The notes beneath the pieces are model-generated. The model did not search any database. It was not told the DNA's origin and saw only the letters and a program-made list of their open reading frames with translations. From Gnetum montanum (Eukaryota; Streptophyta; Gnetopsida; Gnetales; Gnetaceae): DNA of 64,000 nt. Both the position numbers and the translations under genes were made by a program. Positions 31,282-42,984 of the stretch are shown piece after piece. Where the stretch lies: assembly GCA_015680685.1 (NCBI GenBank), contig MNCI01016492.1, forward strand, positions 174,467 to 238,466, written 5' to 3'. Positions within the stretch are counted from its first letter, which is position 1. Each line of letters opens with the position of its first letter.

Positions 31282-32954
31282 GCTAGTGCAACTACCACCT
31301 CAACGAATGGACAACTACATTCCATTTTTTGGATCTCCTCCTTCAAACTCAGTTATGGGGGAAATGGCCATCCATGCTAAGAATCTATATGGCTTCTTAG
31401 GTTTTCTACTTTTATTTTCCATGTTTTTTATTTTACAGGTTACTTATTTTACAAATTTTTGGATTTTCAAATTTTTTTTAATTTTACACCATCATTAGTA
31501 CCTTTGAGCCTTTCTTGATTATTTAATACTTTATTATATATTATATTATATTTTTTTATTTTGTTCAAGTGTGATATTTCCTAATTTTTGCTAGTAAAAT
31601 TGCTTTATTGTCATAGGACATAGTGCCACTATTACTATTTACTAATGATGGTTTGTGCTTAATGTTGTGATTGTCAATGTTTGGTTTCTATTTTTGAACT
31701 CTGATGTTTGATGACTTTGACATGGTTTATTTTTCGTGGAACAGGTAGTGAGTCCACATCATCTATTCATTTGATAAACTCTATGATTTTCCTTATTCTA
31801 GGAATTTGAGGTCCCTTCCATTAAAGAAACTTTTAATCAATGGCTGACCTTGGTAGTTCTAGAATTAGGAAGGATTCAAAGGTTTGTATAAGGTGTGACT
31901 TCAAGGGGACTCAATACTCTTTGCAATCTTCTACTTTCATGAGTGCTTGAGTGTTTTTCATGAACTTCTTACCATTCCACACCAATCACTAATAGGAAGT
32001 TAAATAACATCATTGCATGGTGTGGTTGCCATTTAAAAAAATGATGGAAATTCAAATCACACCCTTTAGAAAAAATAAATAAATAAGTCCTTGCATGGTT
32101 TGGTTTCCATTCAAAAAAATTGGAAATTCAAAGCACATCCATTAGACACATAAATGGGCTACAAGCACTCGTTATAGAACTAGAAAGCCATGTACCTATG
32201 CCTGAAGGTTCCCTCTAACTAAGGCCCTCTCTCACTTTCTACTTCTCTCTTTCCTTCACCTTATGGAATGATGGTTATCTTGTGGAAGCACTCTTGTGTC
32301 TCATGTGGGTGGATTGATCTTAGGGTGGTGATGCGAAGTCACTAAAAATAGATGGTTTTGGTGTAGACTGAGGATGGATCTTCCCAAGTCATTTTAACCA
32401 CAAATTCCACAAGGGACATGTTATGATCTCAATTCAAAACTCTATTCCATATTCTCTATCATCCATCCATGCTACCATAACTCGCCTCACTACTGTGTTC
32501 TATGTTATGCTTTATGTCTTGGTTTGATGTGTTTGAATTCTTAAGTATATTTATTTTGGTTCATCCTTAACTTTTCATAATCATTAAATTGATTATGGGG
32601 CCCACAGACTCCATAGTTGAGGTTTTGCAAGAGCAACAAGGGCATGAGCTTGCTATGGGAAGGACCAACTTGCATAGCTCTTGGTTTGGTTAGTTAAGGT
32701 CCCTTACCTCTAATATTGCTAAAATCCTATCTTTTGCATATTCCATTGGGTATTCCACTCAGTGCTCCTTAACCTTTTATTTCATTCATCCCTTGAATTA
32801 ATTTTTCTCCATTTTTCCAAATTTATGAGCTTCAACACCATATTTTCATCTTTTGATACTGTTCTTGGCCTTTTGAGCTTTCATTTGACCTTAGTTTCAT
32901 TTAAAAATTCTTTGTATTTTGCAAGTTTGACCAAAGTCAATGATTGTCTACAAT
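31282..32954 (+). other. Element B pol-to-aORF spacer, noncoding
   Basis: No supported frame. It starts with 'tcctccttcaaactcagttatggggg' type sequence, has a T-rich stretch (about 31400-31560) and blocks shared with A, C and H (for example 'gggcatgagcttgct' near 32640 and 'ggtgtgacttcaaggggac' near 31890). Confidence 0.6.
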
Positions 32955-33526
32955 GGTCAACAGTTGCGTTAACAAGATGAGGCCTCATTGATGAGGCCTT
33001 GTCAATGCAACCGACTACATTGATGAGGCCCTGTTGACAAGGCCTCATTGATGCATCACAAAAATACTATATATACTACTATGCACTTAGGAATTTTTGA
33101 CATTTTCTTCATAACACATGCGGAACTTTTGTAATTTTTCAGAGCCCATAACTTCCCAACTGTTTGTTCAAATCACTTTGTTTCTTCATCTTGAACATAC
33201 TAGAGGTAAAATATTTATTATGGGGCTACAAAATTTAAGGTTTCTAATGAAAATTTGATGAAATTTTTGGAAATTTTTCTGACTCCTCCAAAGGGTTAAT
33301 AACCTTAACAATATACAAACATCATTTTTTTTTTCAAAATTTAATCCTTTTAGCAACCTTCAAGATGATTTATTAATAGTAACACATAATTAAAATAATA
33401 ATTGGAATGATTAAATTAGCCATAATCAGAACTTAGCCAAGTGTAACTATCCTTAAGAGATAAAGGCATCCCAATTACTTTAACTTACACAATGATTGCT
33501 AATCCATGGTCTCATTGTGATTATAG
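32955..33526 (+). promoter_or_regulatory. Element B internal promoter, leader and splice acceptor before aORF
   Basis: GATGAGGCCTCATTGATGAG, GGCCTTGTCAATGCAACC and further copies (32970-33055) repeat the motif of B's own LTR U3 rather than those of A, C or H. TATATATA follows at 33068-33075. The leader ends TGTGATTATAG directly before ATG 33527, with a branch-point-like GCTAATCC upstream; TAGAG|GTAAAA near 33203 is a possible donor. Spacing from TATA to ATG (about 460 bp) is close to that in A and C. Confidence 0.6.
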
Positions 33527-36471
33527 ATGGCACCAAAACCAAAAAACCTATAGGAAGGAGAACCCTCTCAACCAAGGGAGAAGTAGCCTAGAGTTGGAAG
33601 GGCCAATAAGAACAAGCCCAAAAACCACCAGAGGTAACCCATGCAACAGGACCTCTTCATGAGGAGCTCAAAGTGGAATTTTTTTTTGACAAATTCCAGA
33701 AGAAGAAGTATCCATAGAATAGTCATAGTGAGGAGAAGTGAGGGTACCCATGGCAAGGGTTGAAGTCACTTTGACTCAAGCTTTCCTTGACATTATTAGG
33801 TCCTGAGAAATCCAACGATCAATTCTTCAGGACATCAACTTTGGACCATTGTTAGAGAAAGCTCCAGAAAATGTCAAGACTCAACTACAAACCTCTCACA
33901 TGTAGCCAATCATTATATCTAGTAGGGAGTGGTACATGGAAGAGACATATCTCTTTTGGAGCAATAGAAGGCCACGATTCACTATCAAGATCAAGGACAT
34001 TCAAGTCTTCTACTTAGTTGAAGCTATCACACAGGCACTAGGGTTGCCTAACATTGAGACACAATTGGTAGAAATATCAAAGAAAGGTGATCCTAAGGCC
34101 AAGAAGAAGTGGAATTAGCAGTGATACAGGGTTGACTATAAGGAGTACAAGATGCTCACATTGGTGAAGTGAATCTATTTCAAAATTGTAGCCTATCACC
34201 TCAATCCAACGATGAGGCTAAGTAAGGTGATTGTTTTCTTCACCCAAGCATGTGCCACTCTATCTGGAAAATTTTCCATCAACCTTCCATAATTGATCTA
34301 CTTAGAGATCGAGAACTATTTCAAAGAAAATGAATGTGGAAGGAAAACTCTACCCTTTCCATGTCTTGTCCAAAAACTCTACAAAAGGGCAGGTATCATC
34401 TGGTACTTCAATGATACAATCATGCATCCTCCTTTGGCCTCATGGTCCAAAATCATAAAAGACAAGATGCTAATTATGACTTAAGAAGAGAAGTAGCCAC
34501 CACCACTACCCACTCAAGAAACAACATCAAAAAATCATGTGGCTATTAAGCACTTGCACAAAATCTGAGAGCAACTCTTGAGTGAGCAAGAACAACTTAT
34601 AGAAATGAGTGGGGTGAATCCATTTGTATATCTACTAGCAATGAGTCATCTTAATGAGGTGGCCTGAATAGTCAGCTAGATGGAGAGGGGCAGACCAATT
34701 TTCTCTATTCAACGAATGTAGTTGCCTACAAGGTTGGATCCCAATGCTTGAGAGGTGATGATGTCATTATCTCAACACCATTTATTCCTAGAAATTTTTA
34801 GGAATGCCATCACTTTCTTGGTGCATTTGGAGGAAGGAAAAGGGGCAATTGTCCTAGTGATGCAAAACCAAGGGTAGGAAATAATGGCTAAAGTTATTGC
34901 TGACTATGTTGCTAAAGCATTAAATGCATTCATGGTGTTTGTACTAGACATATTTGCACTTTGAAACATGTAGACCTCTGCAAGCATGGTTAGCAGGAAG
35001 TTGAATGTAGCCTAGCATGAAGAATTGCTAGATTAATAGGTGGGGATCAAATAACTAATTCCAGACATCTTCAATTTTCCAAGAAAACATCACTACAACA
35101 TAGTGAGAGTTGCTAGACGTAAGGGGAAAGTGCATCATTTTGTAGGGGCAACTCAAAATGGCTCAAGAACAAAATCAACACTTAGCTGTGAAGGTTGCCA
35201 AACTATGTGCTCACCTTTCTAATCTTGCAATCCTCAACCTAGCATTAATAAGAGATGAGGATTTCCTATAGCTTTAAGAATGATTTAAGAAGGCTGAGGA
35301 AGAGGTAGTAATGACCATCTTCAACTAGTCCATAGCTAAAGTAGAAATGTATTTAATTTAGAAGGACTTGACTTAGATGCACTAGGAGAATGAGACTTTG
35401 ACCACACAGAATCATTTCCTACATAATGTTAATGCCAAAAAGGAACAAATGCAAGAATTTATTCATCAACAGTAGTTGCAACTTTCCAAGGTGAACATTA
35501 AATTTATGAGATTAGCAACATAGAATAAAAATCTATCAATGGATGAAATTCGTGCCTTGTACCTAAAGTATTCAATTGAGATCATCACCTGGAAGAATGG
35601 GGCCCTCAAGTTTGAAAAAGTAAAGAATCACTATAGAGATCAGGTTGGCATGTAGAAGGAAGTCAATGAGAAACACATCTAAATGGCAAAGGAAAAAATA
35701 AATAAAGCCCTCCAGCAACTCCAACATGGAAGAGATGCTTGGTAGCCCTTCGTTGATGGGATTGATACCTACAATACAGTGAAGATCCATCTAAAGGAGT
35801 TGCAAATCAAAGAAATGATAGAGTACATAGAGCTAGTCAATCTCCATTATGCAAACTTGGCAATGCTAACTGCTAGATAGCCATTGTCAAAGTTAGAGAA
35901 ATAAGAGGCTAGATCATATTTATTATACAGGACAGAGTTTAAGGACCACAAAGACACCAAGTAGAAGCTTGAGACTCCAAAAATTGAACCTGAAGTTCTC
36001 ATAGCATGATTCATAGACTAACAATCAATTACTAAGAACCTACCAAAATAGAAGAATGATTACCAAGAGCTGAAGGACATAGCCAGAGCATTTAACATTG
36101 AATGCAAATAGTTCGTTTCCTAGTTCATCAATGGTAAGGAGTTGTTTCCAACAATCTTGTGTCCTTGGGATGTGCCTGTTTCAACCCACATTGGTAAAGC
36201 TGCATGGATAATGCATGATCCCAAAAGTAAGGAGGAGAAAATGAAAGCACTACTAGATGCTTTCCATCTTCTATCAGAAGTTGTAACAGCACAAGATAAT
36301 CATAGTTACCTTGACCTCAACTTGTGCATGAAGTCAATGAAGGTCCCTCAGAACCTCAAGAGCCACCACCACCTAGGACTGTATGATCTTCTCTACCAAA
36401 CTTCAATCCATCAAGGAATGTGCTATCTAATTTTGAAGAGTCATGTCATTGTGTTGAATTTTATGTCCTAA
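33527..36471 (+). pseudogene. Element B aORF, frameshifted
   Basis: Begins MAPKPKNL. Similar segments to A appear in shifting frames: SREWYMEETYLFWSNRR (about 33925-33970), a block ending GRKTLPFPCLVQKLYKRAGI (about 34335-34395) that carries the PFP signature, a coiled-coil region, and a C-terminal segment LFPTILCPWDVP followed by WIMHDPKSKEEKM (about 36142-36246). At least two frameshifts and many stops. The C-terminal motif is shared with A (CPWEV) and C (WIMYDSQSKEK), so it is a real conserved part of the protein. Function unknown. Confidence 0.7.
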
Positions 36472-36614
36472 ACACTATCATTTTTTATAATGTGTTGATC
36501 TATATGCCCAAGTACTCCATTTTTTGTCAAGTCAGTTAGTCTATTTTGTTTGGAAAAAGTTAGTTAATAATCCCATACCTTCCCAATTTTGTAAAGGAAC
36601 TCAAGGACTAATTT

Positions 36615-36633
36615 TCATTTAGTCATGGGGGTA
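36615..36633 (+). other. Polypurine tract of element B
   Basis: CATGGGGGTA abuts the 3' LTR start TGATGAGTCATAG. Confidence 0.75.
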
Positions 36634-37539
36634 TGATGAGTCATAGTTTGGTTGGTTGCATCAATGAGGCCTCGTTGATGCAGCCTCATCAATGCATTGT
36701 ATCATGCATCAATGTGGTATCGTTGACATATTGTCTATATTCAGCTATAAATACACATCCACTAGCTACATTTATGGAATTGAAGAGTTTTTGGTAGTGA
36801 AGCTCTTATATTTTATGTATTTAAGATTAGAATTTTCCTCCCAAGTACCCACAATAGGAGTCATTGAGTGTACAAATCTTTATTCAAGCATTGTTATACC
36901 TAAGCACGATAGTGTATGCAATAATAACGATGAGCTTTCTAATAAACCTTGCAAAACTTTGGATAGATTACATATTTTATTCATGCATTTAATGTTTTCA
37001 ATTATTTGTTAATTTTTTTAATTATTTATCAACTATTTTTCAGTAATTAATTTAATAAAGCAATTAAGCAAGATAGATTGAATAGATAAGTACAACCACT
37101 TTGAGCGTAACACGTACTTGCTTGGTAATCCTAGCAGCATTATTACATAGTACATCCAGAAGCATAGTGCTTGGTAACCCAGTAGTGAATATGTGGGTTC
37201 AGGATGTGTGTGGAAAGTGGGACTAGATGCTTATGTTAGGACTAGTTAGACACTAGTTAATTAGTTAGCTTAAATTAGTTAATCTAATTACTTTTATCTC
37301 TCTTTGAATACCAAATCATAAAATACAAAATGATAAAAATTAGATGCCTCGATTACACTTAACCATACCAATGTACATCATGAGTGTAATTGGAAAAACA
37401 ACGATTGACCTTAAGGTAAAGATTCACTTTCTAAAAGACTAGTGCATTGAAAACTACAAAGTTTGTGAAATTTGACAAAATCATGCATGAATTCATGTGA
37501 TTCATATGGTTGGGTGTAGGGGTACCTCACCGCTTATCA
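36634..37539 (+). repeat. Element B 3' LTR
   Basis: 906 bp, aligned throughout with 24805-25726, TATA box at 36746-36753. Many transition-type differences from the 5' LTR show it is not young. Followed by ACTAT (37540-37544). Confidence 0.9.
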
Positions 37540-37544
37540 ACTAT
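37540..37544. repeat. Target-site duplication of element B, right copy (ACTAT)
   Basis: Exact match to 24800-24804. Confidence 0.85.
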
Positions 37545-37944
37545 GAATTAATTACTTAAATGCATCAAAGTAAAGTGCATGAATAATAAATGCATGAAGT
37601 AAACATTAAGCTAATTTCAAGTACTACAAGGTTTATCAAGAAATCTCATCTTTGTTGTTGTTCACACTAAGGTGCTCAAGTACATTAGTGATCAAATAAA
37701 GATTCATATACTTCTTAACTCCTACTATAGGCACTTGAAAAATATTCTAACTCTAGGAAGACAAAATTGTAAGAGTTCAACTAGCAACTAATGATTAAAT
37801 GCCATAAATGTGACTGGTACATGCACTTATATAGGTAAAACACAACACTGTATCAATGCATATGTGTGGATGCAGCAAACCACATATCAATGGGATCATG
37901 TTGATAGGATCTCATCAATGTGGTCAAATGATGATGACTCATCA
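37545..37944 (-). repeat. Element C 3' LTR, second segment (U3 side)
   Basis: Continuation of 24364-24804 after removal of B. Read on the minus strand it starts TGATGAGTCATCATC and contains ATTGATGAGATCCTATCAAC-type U3 repeats, then CCTATATAAGTG as TATA region (about 37840-37830). Total LTR length about 840 bp. Confidence 0.8.
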
Positions 37945-37962
37945 TACCCCCATGATTGAATG
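37945..37962 (-). other. Polypurine tract of element C
   Basis: Minus-strand CATGGGGGTA directly before the 3' LTR. Confidence 0.7.
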
Positions 37963-38169
37963 AAAACTTGTTCTCATGTGAACAAAAGGAAGAATAAGTT
38001 TTTACAAAATTTTAAAAAGGTATGAGATTATTAACTAACTAATTAATACACAAACTGACTTAAACAAACACTAAGTGCCCAAGTGTATGGATTTACAATT
38101 TTTATAAAAAATAGTATTCATGATAATAAAATTAAACATCTTGAAAAAAAATGACAACACAACTCCTCT

Positions 38170-41019
38170 GGAGGTTTGAACATAAGGAAGAAACTCAAAT
38201 GGTCCTAGGTAGTGGAGGTTCCTAGGATGTTGAATGACCTTCTCCTACCTTTGGTGCATGCAGCTATTATGGTTGAGGTTGTGGTTGTTGCTATCTAGCT
38301 ATAGCTATGACTATTGGTGAAAAATGAAAAGCATCCAAAAATGCTTTCATCGTCTTCTCCTTACTTTGGGAATCATACATGATCCATGTAGCATCATCAT
38401 TATGGGATAGTATGGGAATATTCCATAGATAGGACATTGCAATGAATAGCTCCTTTACATTGATAAACCAGGCTATGAATTATTTATGTTCCACATTGGA
38501 TGCTTTAACAACATTTTGTAGTTTCTAGTAGTTATTCATCTTATAGGCCAAGTTCTTATTTGTTGACTGTTGGTTAGTGAAGTGCCCTCTAAGAACATTG
38601 AGTTCATCATTTGTCATTTCTAGCTTCTACTTAGCTTTCTTATGATGCTTGAACTTAGCCTTGTAAAACAAATCTGATCTTGGCCTTCTGGTAGTCAACA
38701 TTACCAAGTTTGCATATTAGCAGTTGGTAAGCTCCATGTAATTAGTCATATTTTTGATTTGTAGCTCCTTCAGGTGGATCTTTACCTTCTTATATTCATT
38801 TACTCCATCAAAGATGGGTTGCCATACATCACCTCCTTGTTGGAGCTACTAGAGGGCCTCATTGACATTCACCTTCACTAATTGGATATGTTTTTCATTG
38901 ATTTCTTTCTGTAAGCCAACTTGATCCTTGTAATGATTCTTGGCCCTTTCAAATTTAAGGGCCTCATTCTTCGAGGTAGCAATATAAATTGGAAATTTCT
39001 GGTGAAGGGCATGGACCTCCTCCATCAAGAGATTATGATTTTCTATTGTCAACCTCCTTAGATCGATGGTTGCATTGGCAAGATGCTCGTACTATTATCT
39101 CATGTACTCAACCATCTATTCTTTTTGAAGCTCAAAATTATGTAGGTGATGACTATCCTTGATCTAAATGATGTTCTCCCAACAAACCTCTAACAAGTCC
39201 TTTCAAATGTTGTAGATAGTGACATCTACTAAGGACTAGTCAAAGACTACCAACTCATTAGCATACTCAACCTCTTGAAGTTTGGCTTAAAGTTGTTGAA
39301 AAGCTTCATCTCTTATTATATTTTAGCTGAGTACGGTGGGATCAATGATGTAGGCTTTCAATTTTGCAAGGTCAACAACCATGCATCAGTTTTACTTTGT
39401 GGATACCTCAAGTTTAGCATTAATAATGAGTTACTTGCCCTTAGCCTTCAATAGCATTGATTGGATAGTAGCGATATCATCTAGAAGGTCAAATACCTCC
39501 AAAATCAATTGCTAGGTTCCCAATAGTTATTCCAACAACTCCTCATGCTAGGCTACATTGAATCTCCCTCTTGCCACTCTTGTGAACATTTGCACACCTC
39601 TAAATGTAGCATTATTTGGCAAAGATATCATTGGAACATTGAGGGATTTTCCCACTTGATCAACCATCACCTCAGCCATCATTTCCTTCCCTTGGTGTTG
39701 CATCACCAAGATAGTTATCCCATCACCTCCTCCAAGTGCACCCAGAAGATAGTGATATTTTTAAAGATTTTTGGAAATTGCTACTGTCTTGGAATGGACA
39801 CTATTACCTCTTGAACACTAAGATTTGAGAGTACAAATTCCTACATTCTTTGGTTAGAGAAGGTTATTGCCATGTCCTTCAACTAGCTTATGGTACAAGT
39901 TACCTCGTTTAAGTGACTGAGGGTTGGTCACTAAATAGATGAGTCACCACTCAGGCCAACTCTTGTTACTACAAGAGTTTCTCACACAACTTTTGCATGT
40001 GCTCTGTAGTAGCATGAGCCTTTAACATTGTTTCATGAGTGGGTGGTGAAAATGATTCCTCCTCTTTTTTTGACATGGCAAGGACCTTATCTTTCATCAT
40101 TGCCACCCAAGAGATGATAAGAGCATGTCTAAGTGTGTCATTGCAATAGCAAGCTATTCCACTCCTTTTGCACAATTTTTAGATGAGGCATGGAAGGTGG
40201 AGTGCCTTCCTCTAGCACTCATTTTCCTTGAATCACTTCTCTATCTCAAGATAGATTAGCTATGGGTGGTTCACAAGGAAATTTCCCACTCAGAGTAGTG
40301 CATGCATGGGTAGAAAAGGTTATCACCTTGCTTAGTCTCATTGTTGGATTAAGGTGGTAGGTTGCTATCTGGAAATAGGCACATCTTGCCATTGTGTGTA
40401 CACTATACTTTTTATGGTCCACCCCATAGCATTACTAAACTCACTTCTTTTTCACCTTTGGGTCTGCTTGTATTGAGATCTCTACCAAATTGCTCTCAAT
40501 TTTAGGTGATTTGAGCTTGAGAGATGGCCTCCACTGGGTAGGATACACTAATGTCCTTGATCTTCATAGTGTCATTAGGCTACCTATTATTCTAGAAGAG
40601 ATATATCTCTCTTAAGTACCACTCCCCATTCAAAGTGATGATGGACCACATGGAAGAGCTCTGTAGCTACATTCTGACATCTTTTGGGGTAAAGTATAAG
40701 AAGGTACTAAAGTTCAATCCCTGGAGAACTAATGTTGGATATCCTTAGACTTAATTTGCCTAAGCAAGGATTTAGTCAAAGTGACCTCAAGGTTTGGCCA
40801 TGTTCATGGTGCCTCATCCCAATGGGATTGCTCTATTTCAGCTTGGGGAATCTAACAAACAGATTCCGCTTTAAGCTTCTTCTAAAGAGGTCCCATTGCA
40901 TGAGTTTCGATTACCTACTCTTGGGGTTGTTCTTACTATTGACCCCATCAAGTTTTGGGCTACTTATCCCTTGGCTAGAATTTGCCTTCTTCCTATGGAC
41001 ACTTAGGTCTTGGTGTCAT
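38170..41019 (-). pseudogene. Element C aORF, decayed
   Basis: Starts at ATG 41019 (MTPRPKCP) after TGTGATTATAG. Recognisable in several frames: a Lys-rich N-terminus, RCAYFQIATYHLNPTMRLSK (about 40385-40325), a PFP-type block (about 40190), coiled-coil segments (for example LMEEVHALHQKFPIYIATSK, about 39040-38975), and near the C-terminus WIMYDSQSKEK. Many stops and frameshifts. The order and length match B and A. Confidence 0.65.
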
Positions 41020-41580
41020 CTATAATCACAACATGATTAAGGATTAGCATTTGGTGTGTAACTTTATAATACTTGAGTACCTTGTCTCTCTGAATTAGTT
41101 ACACTTGACCAAGTTGTGATCATGGTAAGTTTGATTATTTTAATATTATTTCATTTTTTTGTCTTCTAGAGTTTTTTTGGGAAGGTTTAACTCTCATAAA
41201 TTAGTGATTTTAATATTATTTGATTAGTTAAACCTTGTGAGAGTTAGAAAAAAATTTCAAAAAGTTTTCATCAAAAACCTAAGGTTTGTAACCTTCATGA
41301 CATAGAGCTCAGCTCCAGTAGCTACAAGAATGAAAAATAAGGTTAATCAAAAGAGAAATTTGAAAGTTATGGGTTCTAGAAGGTTTTAGACTCTAAAAAT
41401 TATAAAGAATCCTCTTACATTTGAAGGTAAATAATAAAAAATTCACAAAGTGTCAGAACTATTTATAGGATCTTTGCCTTACATCAACAGGATCATGTCA
41501 ACATGGCTGACTACATTGATGGGATCCCATTGACATGGCTAATCAATGGAATCTCATTGATGTAGCTAATTGATAAAATT
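41020..41580 (-). promoter_or_regulatory. Element C internal promoter, leader and splice acceptor before aORF
   Basis: On the minus strand, ATGGGATCCCATCAATGTAG and related copies (about 41570-41480) repeat the type of motif found in C's own U3 (37930-37870). TATAAATA follows (41467-41460), then about 440 bp of leader ending TGTGATTATAG against the ATG at 41019. A GCTAATCCTT branch-like stretch precedes the acceptor. Confidence 0.6.
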
Positions 41581-42984
41581 TTTCCATCATTAGAAATGAG
41601 AAAAAAACAACAAATATTTTTTACTCAAAATTGGAGTCCAAAGGAAGCCCAAGAAGCCTAGAACATGATGAAATGCATGAAGAGGGCTAAATAATCCACA
41701 GAAAAGGAGATTTAATGAGAGAATAATGGAGAAATTCCATGAAGAAGTGCATAAATAGATGTAACCAACATGAAGAACAAAAGATTTAAATGCAAAAATA
41801 TCTAAGGGATGAGGAACTTAACCAACCTAACTAAGGAGTATGAAAGTGGATCCTTCTCAAAGTTGGCTCATGCCCTTTATGCCCTTGCATGCCCTCAAAC
41901 CAAGGAGTCTATGAGACCCATGGGTGACTAAAAATTATTGTTAGTTAAGGATCAAATCACTAAAGAAACTATCACAGAACATTGATGCATCACACTAAGA
42001 CATTGAAATAAACATGAAAAATGACAATGAGGTGATTTATGTGTAGCATAGGTGAATGAAGTAGAGTGTGGAATGGAGTCTTGTATCATGGTCACATGAA
42101 GTCCCTTGTATATTTTATGATTAATATGAATTGATAAAGTCCATCCTTAGTCTAAATTAAAACCAACCACTTTCAATGACTTTGCATTGGCACTCTAAGA
42201 CTAGTCCATCCTACCCCCAAGACACAATATTCCCACAAATCAATCCAAATTCTTAAAAGAGAAGAAGGAAGTACGATAGGCCTTAGTTAGAGGGGACCTT
42301 CAAGTATGGGTAACATGTATTTCCAGTCCCATAATTAGTTCTTGTAGGCTATTATTTCTACTTTGATTTCCCATTATTGTTTTTTCTAGATTTTTTAGTC
42401 TTTGGATGGGAACCACACCATGCAAAGACTTTACTTCCTATTATTGGTCAACAATGGAATGGTAAAAAATTCATGAAAAAACTCATGTACCCAAGAGGGT
42501 AGGAAAGTATAAAGAACATCAAATCCCCTTGAATTCACACCCTTATCTATCCATATAATCCTTCCCAAGTTTGAAAACTACCAAGGTCAAAAGTTCTTTT
42601 AAAGTTTCATTTAAGAAGGGATCACATATTTCAAAAATAAGGGAATACCATAGAATTTCATGGATGCGTAGATGACATGGACTCACTACATATTATCATG
42701 AAAAAGAAACGATGTCCTAGTTATCAACACTAAAATTTAGAAATAGAATCTAGACACTAGTAATCAAATAACATTATAGTACAAACCATCATCAATTGAC
42801 AGCTATAGTTGCACTTAGTCCTAGTAGCAATAAAGAAGAAAAACATAAAAGAAATCCAAACCAAATAAAGTAAAGCATAGAAGAAATTGTAAAATATATA
42901 AGAAAGAGAAAAGGTACTAAAAATGATATAAAACAAAAAAAAGTGAAAAACTAAGGCGTTACATTATTTAATCAACATGGATTT
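41581..42984 (-). other. Element C pol-to-aORF spacer, noncoding
   Basis: No supported frame; aligns with the B spacer in short blocks (for example about 42300-42420 with B about 32090-32210). Confidence 0.5.

Larger units (their letters stand above)
24805..37539 (+). mobile_element. Element B: full-length Athila/Tat-like gypsy retrotransposon (gag-pol-aORF)
   Basis: 12,735 bp with two LTRs (922 and 906 bp), PBS, polypurine tract and a 5-bp target duplication. Order: gag (about 25870-27483), pol (PR, RT, RNase H, integrase; about 27484-31281), noncoding spacer, internal promoter, aORF (33527-36471). It inserted into the 3' LTR of element C. All frames carry many stops and several catalytic residues are changed, so it is dead, yet the overall structure is complete. 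It shows the autonomous layout from which pol-less A and H can be derived. Confidence 0.9.
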
